Source: Synergistaceae bacterium (GTDB taxonomy: Bacteria; Synergistota; Synergistia; Synergistales; Aminobacteriaceae). From it: a stretch of 5,716 nucleotides of DNA. This document shows positions 1-5,716 of this stretch, piece by piece (the first letter of the stretch is position 1; each line of letters opens with the position of its first letter). The notes beneath the pieces were generated by a model, which did not search any database, was not told the origin of the DNA, and worked only from the letters and a program-made list of their open reading frames with translations. The stretch is from the NCBI GenBank assembly GCA_009778055.1, contig WRKN01000164.1:1-5716 (forward strand). Reading direction: 5' to 3'. Position numbers and translations under genes: made by a program.

Positions 1-25
1 GTGGGTAAATGCGTGAAATTGTAAA

Positions 26-63
26 AGGGCGCTGCCCTCTTGCCGCCAAAAAGACGGCGGCAA
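26..63. other. Two short hairpins at the left edge
   Basis: A perfect 8-bp inverted repeat (TTGCCGCC at 40-47, GGCGGCAA at 56-63, 8-nt loop) lies next to a 5-bp one (AGGGC at 26-30, GCCCT at 34-38). The larger has no T-run on either strand. The smaller is followed on the minus strand by a run of four T that begins with the last base of its stem. They may be back-up terminators or the tail of a gene outside the window; neither is strong alone. Confidence 0.3.
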
Positions 64-105
64 TTCACCCGGAGTAAAGCGATGGTTTCCAAAAAGGAGA
101 ATCAC

Positions 106-141
106 AAAAGAAAAGGACGGGGCTATTTGCTATACCCGTCC
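106..141 (-). terminator. Probable operon terminator, possibly bidirectional
   Basis: Reading the minus strand, GGACGGG (141-135), a 13-nt loop and CCCGTCC (121-115) are followed by TTTTCTTTT (114-106). This is a good Rho-independent terminator about 190 nt past the permease stop, and no other T-tailed strong stem lies between. On the plus strand the same stem, extended by one A-T pair, is followed by CTCCTTTTT (143-151), so it may also stop a convergent transcript arriving from the left edge. A second 11-bp pairing (90-100 with 142-152) can enclose the stem. Confidence 0.75.
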
Positions 142-142
142 T

Positions 143-329
143 CTCCTTTTTGCAAACTTCCGGGGGCCGCTTCCTGCCGTACTCCTACGAACAGTATCCC
201 TCCACACCGGAAGAAAGTATATTGATCATACACCAAATGCCGAATCCCGGAAATGGTACCCGAAGAATATTTGGACTACTTAGCTACCCACAACATACGA
301 GAAGGAGCCTAATAATTTGGGGGTTCATT
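143..329. other. Non-coding stretch downstream of the operon
   Basis: The 329 bases left of the permease stop carry no frame with a credible start, ribosome-binding site and length. Besides the hairpins listed separately, I see only short open frames on the plus strand, including a 19-codon one at 253-312 without a Shine-Dalgarno sequence. No tRNA, CRISPR repeat or insertion-sequence end is recognisable. It is best read as the 3' untranslated region and intergenic space. Confidence 0.6.
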
Positions 330-1559
330 TCATGAAGCTCCTTTGCGTTTTTTGGAGATGACGTCGAAGGCGACGGCGGCCAGTAATACCGTTCCTTTGA
401 CAGCTTGCTGCCAGTTGACGTTGATGCCGAGTATCGACATTCCGTTGTTCAAAACTCCCATGAATATCGTGCCGATAAGCGTTCCTCCGACGGTTCCTAT
501 GCCGCCGTAGGCCGACGCTCCGCCTATGAAGCAGGCGCCGATGGCGTCAAGCTCGTACCCCCTGCCGAGGTCCGGGAAGGCCGAGTTGAAGCGGGCCATG
601 CACACCAGCGCGGCCACCGCGGTGAGAAAACCCATGTTGGCGTAGGCGAAAAACAGCACCCCGTTGGTGTTTATGCCGGACAATTTTGCCGCTTTCTCGT
701 TGCCGCCCATAGCGTAAAGGTAGCGACCCGGCACGGTCTTCGCGGTAAAGTAATAATAAGCCAGTACAACGACGCCGGCTATAATCAGGACCACCGGGAT
801 GCCTCTGTCCATGCCGAAACAGTAAAACATGCCCATTACCGCCGCGCAGATGATTCCCAGTTTCACCCACATCCATAAGGGGGTCTCGACCTCGTAATTT
901 TTGTTCAGCTTGCTGAAGCGGCTGTAAAGTTGAACGATAATCACCACCGCGCATATGACGGCTCCCGCCATAAGGGCCGTGTTCATCCGGATGCTCGGGT
1001 CCGAGCCCGGTGGCAGAATCGGCAGCAATCCGCCCAGCAAACTATTGTAGTCCCGGGGCATGGGGGAAATGGTCATACCTCCCAGCAGTACGAGCGCAAG
1101 GCCGCGAAACGCCAACATGCCGGCAAGCGTGACGATGAAGGCCGGTATCCTCACGTAGGCTATCCAATACCCCTGTATCGCGCCTAAAATAATCCCCAGC
1201 AAAAGGCAAATAGCGATGCTCGTGTATATGTTGCCGTGCAGCAATATAAACTCGCCCAGGTAGACGTTGTTGTTCCATCTCACGATGAGGGTGCTTCCCA
1301 GCGCGGCCACGAGGCACAGCATCGACCCGATGGAAAGGTCGATGTTGCCGCCGGAGAGAATGCAGAGCAGCATACCGGTGGCCAGGATGATTATATGTCC
1401 GTTCTGAACTATTAGGTTTGTTACGTTGCGCGGCGCAAACAGAGTCGTATTCGTGGTATGTCGAATCCAGACGTCGAAAAACACTGTGACGAGGATCAGA
1501 GCAAACAGCATGGGGTTCTTTTTAATAAAATCCACTATTTTCGCGACTGCTATTTTCAT
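330..1559 (-). CDS. mmsB: Sugar ABC transporter permease, MmsB/GguB (XylH-like)
   Basis: Inner-membrane channel subunit (BPD_transp_2 family) that pairs with the ATPase to move monosaccharide from the binding protein into the cytoplasm. The 409-residue protein has about ten to twelve hydrophobic segments, roughly at 16-31, 46-68, 73-92, 111-131, 138-160, 194-211, 229-248, 253-271, 302-322, 338-365 and 385-401. Family blocks are GNIDLSIGSM (71-80), IPAFIVTLAGMLAFRG (138-153), YAMGGNEKAAKLSGIN (282-297, the cytoplasmic loop expected to contact the ATPase), GYELDAIGACFIGGASAYGG (334-353) and NNGMSILGINVNWQQAVKG (371-389). These match Agrobacterium GguB/MmsB more closely than E. coli XylH, from memory. 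The ATG start lies 6 nt past the ATPase TAG, and its AAGGAG (1571-1576) sits inside the end of the ATPase gene with an 11-nt spacing, so translation is probably coupled. The gene is complete and ends in a basic tail, KKRKGAS. It is the last gene of the cluster. Confidence 0.95.
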   Translation of the reverse strand: MKIAVAKIVDFIKKNPMLFALILVTVFFDVWIRHTTNTTLFAPRNVTNLIVQNGHIIILATGMLLCILSGGNIDLSIGSMLCLVAALGSTLIVRWNNNVYLGEFILLHGNIYTSIAICLLLGIILGAIQGYWIAYVRIPAFIVTLAGMLAFRGLALVLLGGMTISPMPRDYNSLLGGLLPILPPGSDPSIRMNTALMAGAVICAVVIIVQLYSRFSKLNKNYEVETPLWMWVKLGIICAAVMGMFYCFGMDRGIPVVLIIAGVVVLAYYYFTAKTVPGRYLYAMGGNEKAAKLSGINTNGVLFFAYANMGFLTAVAALVCMARFNSAFPDLGRGYELDAIGACFIGGASAYGGIGTVGGTLIGTIFMGVLNNGMSILGINVNWQQAVKGTVLLAAVAFDVISKKRKGAS

Positions 1560-1565
1560 GGTTCG

Positions 1566-3101
1566 CTACGCTCCTTTTTCGGCTTGAAGAATACTGGCCA
1601 TGATGGCTTCCTGGGTGGCAGCCTCGCGCGCCAGTTCCGACACTATGCGCCCCTCGCTCATGACGTAAATGCGGTCGCACATGCCCAGCAGCTCGGGCAT
1701 TTCGCTGGATATCATCAACACCGATTTCCCCCCGCCCACGAGGTCGTTGATGATTTTATATATCTCGTATTTGGCGCCCACGTCGATGCCCCTGGTGGGC
1801 TCGTCCAGTATGAAGACGTCCGGCTCCGCGAACATCCACTTCGAGAGCAGCACCTTCTGCTGATTGCCGCCCGAAAGGTTCTCCACGCGCTGCTCCACGC
1901 CGGAACATTTCACGTGCAGACGTTCGCAGCATTCGCGCGCCTCCCGGCGTTCCAGGTCCACGTCGAGATGATGCATGAAACTCACCTTCGGCAAATTCGC
2001 CAGGGTGGTGTTGACTCGTATGGAGGCGCCGAGTATCAGCCCGTTGCCCTTGCGGTCCTCCGTGACGTAGGCTATTTTATTGTCGATGGCGTCCCGCGCC
2101 TTCTTCAAACGCACTTCCCGCCCGTCGATCGACATTGTGCCGTGAATGTTTTGCCCGTAGCTTTTGCCGAACATGCTCATCGCCAGCTCGGTGCGCCCGG
2201 CGCCCATCAGGCCGCTTATCCCCACCACCTCTCCCTTGCGCAGGTTGAAGCTCACGTCCTCGCAGACCTTGCGCTCCTCGTAAAGCTGGTGATGCACCGT
2301 CCAGTTTTTGATCTCCAGAGTGATGCCGCCTATGTTGGGTTCACGAGACGGAAAGCGGTTCGTCATCTCCCGCCCGACCATGCCCTTTATGATGCGCCCC
2401 TCCTCAAGGTCGTCCACGCCCTTCGTGAGGGTCTCTATCGTCCGGCCGTCGCGCAGAATCGTAATGCGGTCGGCCACCTGGGAGACCTCGGACAGCTTGT
2501 GCGAGATCAGAATGGACGTCATTCCCCGAGATTTGAACTGAAGGAGCAGGTTCAAAAGTTTTTGACTGCCGACTTCATTTAAGGACGCCGTTGGTTCGTC
2601 CAGGATCAGGAGGCGCACGTTTTTGGCCAGCGCCTTGGCGATCTCCGTCACCTGTTGTTTGCCGACGCCCATGTCCTTGATAAGCGTGTGGGAGGGTTCG
2701 TCCAGTCCGACGATCTTCAGATACTCATCGGCGCTCGCGTGGGTTTCGTCCCAGTCGATGTTGAAACAGCGGCCCCGCTCGTTGCCGAGAAACATGTTCT
2801 CGGCGATGCTCATGTAGGGTACCAGGGCCAGTTCCTGGTGTATTATCACTATTCCTTTTTTTTCGCTGTCCCGGATGGTCGAGAACTTACAAAGTTCCCC
2901 ATCATAAACTATCTCGCCTTCGTAAGTTCCGTAAGGGTAAATTCCGGATAGCACGTTCATGAGCGTAGATTTACCCGCGCCATTTTCGCCGACAAGCGCG
3001 TGTATTTCTCCTTCGGCGACGTCCATATCCACGTTATCGAGAGCGCGCACCCCCGGAAATTCTTTTACGATCCCTTTAAGCCGCAACAATGACTCTTTCA
3101 A
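1566..3101 (-). CDS. mmsA: Sugar ABC transporter ATP-binding protein, tandem domains, MmsA/GguA (XylG-like)
   Basis: Peripheral membrane ATPase that powers monosaccharide uptake with the permease encoded next; two fused nucleotide-binding domains, as in the RbsA/XylG/MglA group. Residues are counted from an upstream GTG at 3107 (513 aa). Domain 1 has Walker A GENGAGKST (40-48), Q-loop Q91, signature GVGKQQ (147-152), Walker B LLILDEP (166-172) and H203. Domain 2 has a degenerate Walker A, GLMGAGRT (299-306), with Arg for Lys at 305, signature LSGGNQQK (411-418), Walker B FILDEP (432-437) and Ser468 where the switch His would be. One intact and one degenerate site is usual for this family, not a defect. 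Length and blocks such as MTSILISHKL and VTEDRKGNGL match GguA/MmsA. The start is placed at TTG 3101: AGGAGG at 3109-3114 sits 7 nt from it but only 1 nt from the GTG at 3107. The product from TTG is 511 aa. The name mmsA is also used for an unrelated dehydrogenase; gguA is the Agrobacterium name. Confidence 0.95.
   Translation of the reverse strand: MKESLLRLKGIVKEFPGVRALDNVDMDVAEGEIHALVGENGAGKSTLMNVLSGIYPYGTYEGEIVYDGELCKFSTIRDSEKKGIVIIHQELALVPYMSIAENMFLGNERGRCFNIDWDETHASADEYLKIVGLDEPSHTLIKDMGVGKQQVTEIAKALAKNVRLLILDEPTASLNEVGSQKLLNLLLQFKSRGMTSILISHKLSEVSQVADRITILRDGRTIETLTKGVDDLEEGRIIKGMVGREMTNRFPSREPNIGGITLEIKNWTVHHQLYEERKVCEDVSFNLRKGEVVGISGLMGAGRTELAMSMFGKSYGQNIHGTMSIDGREVRLKKARDAIDNKIAYVTEDRKGNGLILGASIRVNTTLANLPKVSFMHHLDVDLERREARECCERLHVKCSGVEQRVENLSGGNQQKVLLSKWMFAEPDVFILDEPTRGIDVGAKYEIYKIINDLVGGGKSVLMISSEMPELLGMCDRIYVMSEGRIVSELAREAATQEAIMASILQAEKGA
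1571..1576 (-). promoter_or_regulatory. Ribosome binding site of the permease, inside the ATPase gene
   Basis: AAGGAG on the minus strand overlaps the Lys-Gly codons at the C-terminus of the ATPase. The 11-nt spacing to the ATG at 1559 is slightly long. Together with the 6-nt gap between stop and start, this points to translational coupling of ATPase and permease. Confidence 0.65.
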
Positions 3102-3108
3102 AAACACC

Positions 3109-3114
3109 CCTCCT
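3109..3114 (-). promoter_or_regulatory. Ribosome binding site that decides the ATPase start (TTG at 3101)
   Basis: AGGAGG on the minus strand. Its spacing to the GTG at 3107 is one base, too close for normal initiation; its spacing to the in-frame TTG at 3101-3099 is seven bases, which is near the optimum. An ATG just upstream (3120-3118) is followed at once by TAG. The gene therefore most likely starts with TTG. Experimental N-terminal data would settle it. Confidence 0.75.
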
Positions 3115-3123
3115 CTACATCGG

Positions 3124-3159
3124 AAAAAGGCGGGTGGATTTATGGATAATCCACCCGCC
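3124..3159 (-). terminator. Intercistronic intrinsic terminator or attenuating hairpin
   Basis: On the minus strand a perfect 12-bp stem (GGCGGGTGGATT at 3129-3140 on the plus strand, complement at 3148-3159) with a 7-nt loop is followed directly by TTTTT (3128-3124). This is the classic shape of a Rho-independent terminator. It lies 32 nt past the binding-protein stop and about 10 nt before the ATPase ribosome-binding site. The two genes clearly belong to one transporter, so the likely role is partial termination or 3'-end protection, which would make more binding protein than ATPase and permease. A separate promoter for the distal genes is possible, but none is evident in the short spacer. 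Confidence 0.8.
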
Positions 3160-3191
3160 CGGTTAAAAATTCCTGACGTCGAAGCTGGATT

Positions 3192-4268
3192 TTATCTCAA
3201 CTGATCTTCTGTATAATATCCGCTGTCGATAAGCAGTTCCCTGTAGTTGTCCACGGTGCAGAACACAGGATCGCACAGGAAGGAAGGTATTATGCCGGTG
3301 CCGTTGTCGTATGTTTCGGTGTCATTTACCTCCGGCTCCTCGCCCTTCAGGATGGCGTCCACCATCTTGACCACCTGAGCCGCCAAGGTGCGAGTGTCCT
3401 TGAATATTGACATGCTTTGCGTGCCGGCCAGAATGTTCTTCATCGACGTGACGTCGCAGTCCTGCCCTGTCAGAATGGGGAAGTTATCCGCCGTGTAGCC
3501 CGCGCCCACCAGCGCGTTGGTGATGCCGTTGGCCACCGAGTCGTTGGAGGAGTAGACGGCGTGAAGCACCGTCCCGTTGGGGCCGTATCCGTTGGCGGTG
3601 ATCAGGTTTTCCATGCGGGACTGGGCTCTCTCCGTGCTCCAGCCTGGCGTGGCGGCCTGGTCTCTCGTCACCTGGCCCGACGGGACGACCAGCTTGCCGC
3701 TGTCGATGTAAGGCTGGAGGATGTGCATGGCGCCGCCGAAGAAGAAGTTTATGTTGTTGTCGCCCGGATCGCCGGTGAACAATTCAATATTGAAGGGGCC
3801 CGCATCCGAGTCGAGGTTGAGCTGGTTACGGATGAACTCACCCTGCAGCGTTCCGACCTTGAAATTGTCGAAAGTGGCATAGTAGGAAACCGCGTCGGTG
3901 TTCATGATCAGGCGGTCGTAAGCTATGACGGGTATCCCCTGGGCCTTGGCGTCCTCCAGAACCGTGGTAAGGGAGCTTCCGTCAATGGCGGATATGACCA
4001 GCACCTTGCAGCCGCCGGAGATCATGTTTTCGATCTGCGCTACCTGGACGGGGACTTCGTTGTCGCCGCCGAACTGCAGGTCCACCTCATAACCGGCGGC
4101 CTCGAACTGGGCCTTCATGTTGGCGCCGTCCTGATTCCAGCGCTGCAAACTCTGAGTAGGCATGGAGATACCTATTCTGGCGGCCGCGAAAGCCGGACCG
4201 GCGAACCCAACACAAACGGAGAGCGCAAATACAAACAACGTTACCACTGACACAAACGATTTTCTCAC
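3192..4268 (-). CDS. chvE: ChvE-family periplasmic monosaccharide-binding protein (XylF-like)
   Basis: Soluble receptor that binds a monosaccharide in the periplasm and delivers it to the membrane transporter encoded downstream (type I periplasmic binding fold, Peripla_BP_4 group). Residues here are counted from the upstream GTG at 4277 (361 aa). A signal peptide with a basic start (K3, R5, K6), a hydrophobic core at about 8-25 and a P-A-F-A cleavage site gives a mature start at A32. There is no lipobox. ChvE-like blocks recognised from memory are SMPTQSLQRW (38-47), QIENM (81-85), AYDRLI (119-124), YYATFDNFKVG (132-142), FNIELF (162-167), YIDSGKLVV (190-198), TGQD (270-273), IFKDTR (291-296) and EPEVNDT (314-320); these fit ChvE better than E. 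coli XylF. The furthest upstream start is GTG at 4277, but the AAAGGG at 4280-4285 is only 2 nt from it. The GTG at 4268 has a workable spacing of 11 nt and gives a typical MRKSF signal-peptide start, so it is preferred. Adjacency to xylA suggests xylose as a main ligand, although ChvE proteins bind several sugars. Four cysteines lie in the mature part, two of them close together near the C-terminus. Confidence 0.93.
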   Translation of the reverse strand: MRKSFVSVVTLFVFALSVCVGFAGPAFAAARIGISMPTQSLQRWNQDGANMKAQFEAAGYEVDLQFGGDNEVPVQVAQIENMISGGCKVLVISAIDGSSLTTVLEDAKAQGIPVIAYDRLIMNTDAVSYYATFDNFKVGTLQGEFIRNQLNLDSDAGPFNIELFTGDPGDNNINFFFGGAMHILQPYIDSGKLVVPSGQVTRDQAATPGWSTERAQSRMENLITANGYGPNGTVLHAVYSSNDSVANGITNALVGAGYTADNFPILTGQDCDVTSMKNILAGTQSMSIFKDTRTLAAQVVKMVDAILKGEEPEVNDTETYDNGTGIIPSFLCDPVFCTVDNYRELLIDSGYYTEDQLR

Positions 4269-4304
4269 TTTCCCCACATCCCTTTATATGATTTTGTGAC
4301 GCGC

Positions 4305-4321
4305 TCGGCGAACCACGCCGA
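4305..4321 (-). other. Small intercistronic hairpin directly after the xylA stop
   Basis: A perfect 6-bp inverted repeat (TCGGCG / CGCCGA) with a 5-nt loop starts immediately after the xylA TAG stop codon. No T-run follows it in the direction of transcription, so it is not an intrinsic terminator. It could stabilise or mark the 3' end of a processed xylA message, but the stem is short and chance in GC-rich sequence is possible. The function is inference. Confidence 0.35.
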
Positions 4322-5692
4322 CTAAAGCCCCAACATATACTGGTTCAAAAGGTTCTCCAGGTACTCCTGCTTACCGCTGGAAACGCCGGCTTTTCCATTT
4401 TTTCCATTTTTTTCGTAGCCGGCGTCGGTCCCGATTTTTGCGAGCTGCTCCAGGGTCAGTTCGCCTTTGGCGAATTTGGCGCCGTCGCCGGTATCGAAGG
4501 ACGAGTAGCGCTGTTTTACGAAAGCGGGAATCTTGCCGTCGCTGATAATCCTGTCGGCGACTTCAAGGCCGACGGCAAAGGCGTCCATGCCGCCGATATG
4601 GGCAAGGAAGAGGTCGGACGGGTCAACGGAGTTACGGCGGATTTTCGCGTCGAAATTCAGCCCCCCGGTGGTAAATCCCCCGGCCTTAAGTATGACGTAC
4701 ATGGCCATGGCGGTTTCATGGAAGCTCATCGGGAACTGATCCGTATCCCAGCCGTTGCGTGGGTCGCCCCGGTTGGCGTCCACCGAGCCGAATAGCCCGG
4801 CGGCGGCGGCGGTTTCAAGCTCGTGGACAAAATCATGGCCCGCGAGTTCGGCGTGGTTAGCCTCGATGTTCAGCCGAAAGTCCTTGTCCAGACCGTGGCA
4901 GCGCAGAAAACCTATGACGGTTTCCGCGTCATAGTCATACTGGTGCTTGGTCGGCTCCATTGGTTTCGGCTCGATGTAGAACACGCCTTTGAAACCCTGT
5001 TTGCGCGCGTAGTCCCTTGCCATGGTAAGGAAGCGGGCCAGGTGCTCCTTTTCTCTTTTGAGGTCCGTGTTGAGCAGGCTCATGTAACCTTCCCTGCCGC
5101 CCCAGAAGGTGTAGCCCCTCCCATCAAGCTCGATTGTCGCGTCAATGGCGGCTTTCAACTGAGCAGCGGCAAGGGCCGTCACGCCGAACTCGGGATTGGT
5201 GGCCGCGCCGTTCATAAATCGGGGGTGGCTGAAAAGGTTCGCCGTCCCCCACAGAAGTTTGACTCCGGTTGCCTCCTGAAGCTTTTTGGCCTTGGCGACC
5301 AGGGTGAACAGGTTCTTTTCGCTTTCCGAGGGGCTTTCCCCTTCGGGGGCGATGTCCCGGTCGTGGAAGCAGTAGAATTCGACGCCCAGTTTGGTGAAGA
5401 ACTCAAAGGCGGCGTCCATTTTGTTTTGAGCGGCATCCATTGGAGTTTTTGCGCCGGCGTTCCAGGGATGGTGAAAGGTGGCCGAACCGAAGGGGTCGGA
5501 CCCGTCGGCGCAGAAGCTGTGCCAGTAAGCGACGGCAAAGCGCAGATGGTCCTTCATTTTCTTTCCGCCGACTTCCTTATCGGGGTCGTAGTATTTGAAT
5601 GCCAGGGGGTTGTCGCTTTTGGCCCCCTCGTATTTGATTTTTCCGATACCGGGAAAATACTCTTTTCCCCCCACAAAAAAATTGTCCGCCAT
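4322..5692 (-). CDS. xylA: Xylose isomerase (class II), complete
   Basis: Cytoplasmic TIM-barrel enzyme that interconverts D-xylose and D-xylulose (EC 5.3.1.5), the first step of the isomerase route of xylose use. The 456-residue protein matches Escherichia coli XylA (440 aa, recalled) along its length with a constant offset of +9. The catalytic pair is H110 and D113 in FHDRD. W197 lies in WGGREGY. Metal and substrate residues are E241 and K243 (IEPKP), E277 and H280 (NIEANH), D305 (VDANRGD), D316 and D318 (WDTDQFP) and D348 (NFDAK). No key residue is missing. The N-terminal region of about 50 residues marks the longer class II form. The ATG start is fixed by an AGGAGG seven bases upstream. 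It is the first gene of the minus-strand cluster seen here; 44 nt separate its TAG from the first in-frame start of the binding-protein gene. An Asn-Gly-Lys-rich loop near residues 427-436 is encoded by an A-rich 9-nt repeat. The assignment is very secure. Confidence 0.98.
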   Translation of the reverse strand: MADNFFVGGKEYFPGIGKIKYEGAKSDNPLAFKYYDPDKEVGGKKMKDHLRFAVAYWHSFCADGSDPFGSATFHHPWNAGAKTPMDAAQNKMDAAFEFFTKLGVEFYCFHDRDIAPEGESPSESEKNLFTLVAKAKKLQEATGVKLLWGTANLFSHPRFMNGAATNPEFGVTALAAAQLKAAIDATIELDGRGYTFWGGREGYMSLLNTDLKREKEHLARFLTMARDYARKQGFKGVFYIEPKPMEPTKHQYDYDAETVIGFLRCHGLDKDFRLNIEANHAELAGHDFVHELETAAAAGLFGSVDANRGDPRNGWDTDQFPMSFHETAMAMYVILKAGGFTTGGLNFDAKIRRNSVDPSDLFLAHIGGMDAFAVGLEVADRIISDGKIPAFVKQRYSSFDTGDGAKFAKGELTLEQLAKIGTDAGYEKNGKNGKAGVSSGKQEYLENLLNQYMLGL

Positions 5693-5699
5693 ATATTAT

Positions 5700-5705
5700 C
5701 CTCCT
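5700..5705 (-). promoter_or_regulatory. Ribosome binding site of xylA
   Basis: AGGAGG on the minus strand, with a 7-nt AT-rich spacer before the ATG at 5692. It is a consensus Shine-Dalgarno sequence and fixes the xylA start. Only 11 bases remain to the window edge, so the promoter, or any upstream gene of the operon, is not visible. Confidence 0.9.
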
Positions 5706-5716
5706 CGGTCATTTAT

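Noticed and set aside
1..24. Possible tail of a plus-strand gene ending in TAA at 22-24
   Set aside because: Only seven codons are visible before the window edge; nothing distinguishes them from random sequence.
157..213. Inverted repeat CTTCCGG / CCGGAAG in the downstream spacer
   Set aside because: Seven bases separated by 43 nt is expected by chance and has no other mobile-element hallmark such as a target duplication or transposase.
299..306. Arg for Lys in the second Walker A, and Ser for the switch His in the second domain of the ATPase (residue positions 305 and 468, given here as a protein observation)
   Set aside because: A degenerate second nucleotide site is normal for tandem sugar ABC ATPases of this group and is not evidence of inactivation. 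The coordinates given here are residue numbers of the protein.
302..343. Inverted repeat AAGGAGC / GCTCCTT spanning the permease stop codon
   Set aside because: The 7-bp stem has a 28-nt loop and no T-run on the minus strand, so it is a poor terminator. The hairpin at 106-141 is a much better candidate.
405..878. Open frame of 157 codons on the plus strand opposite the permease gene
   Set aside because: It lies wholly antisense to a conserved membrane protein and has no supporting features.
1458..2582. Open frame of 374 codons on the plus strand opposite the ATPase and permease genes
   Set aside because: It is antisense to two well-conserved genes, its sequence is rich in His, Arg and Ala with low-complexity runs typical of reverse-frame reading, and it shows no recognisable domain or ribosome-binding site.
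3417..4250. Open frame of 277 codons on the plus strand opposite the binding-protein gene
   Set aside because: It is a codon-bias shadow of the ChvE-like gene, with Val/Gly/His-rich composition and no family resemblance.
5212..5538. Minus-strand open frame of 108 codons overlapping xylA in another frame
   Set aside because: It lies inside xylA, is rich in Pro, Ser and Thr, and has no independent evidence of translation.

Overview
The window is a single, ordinary-looking bacterial sugar-catabolism operon read entirely on the minus strand. It suggests a diderm, saccharolytic (probably anaerobic, gut- or plant-matter-associated) bacterium. The evidence for two membranes is that the sugar-binding protein has an Ala-X-Ala type I signal peptide and no lipobox cysteine, which fits a soluble periplasmic protein. 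G+C looks like the mid-50s per cent by eye. I cannot assign a genus or phylum from four conserved genes.

Layout in transcription order, from the right edge to the left: (1) xylA, a complete class II xylose isomerase with every catalytic and metal-binding residue in place; (2) a ChvE-family periplasmic monosaccharide-binding protein; (3) a tandem-domain sugar ABC ATPase of the MmsA/GguA (XylG-like) type; (4) a permease of the MmsB/GguB (XylH-like) type. Spacers are 44 nt (xylA to binding protein, before the proposed start), about 90 nt (binding protein to ATPase, containing a 12-bp perfect hairpin followed by five T) and 6 nt (ATPase to permease). The roughly 330 bases at the left edge hold no convincing gene. 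They contain a strong hairpin with T-rich flanks on both sides that is the best candidate for the operon terminator.

Together the genes would capture a pentose or related monosaccharide in the periplasm, import it with ATP, and isomerise D-xylose to D-xylulose in the cytoplasm. No xylulokinase or regulator lies inside the window; they may sit beyond the right edge or elsewhere. The most notable points are the family of the transporter (ChvE/GguAB rather than the XylFGH of enteric bacteria), the terminator-like hairpin between the binding-protein and ATPase genes, and ribosome-binding sites that favour a TTG start for the ATPase and a GTG start for the binding protein. I found no sign of a previously undescribed system.
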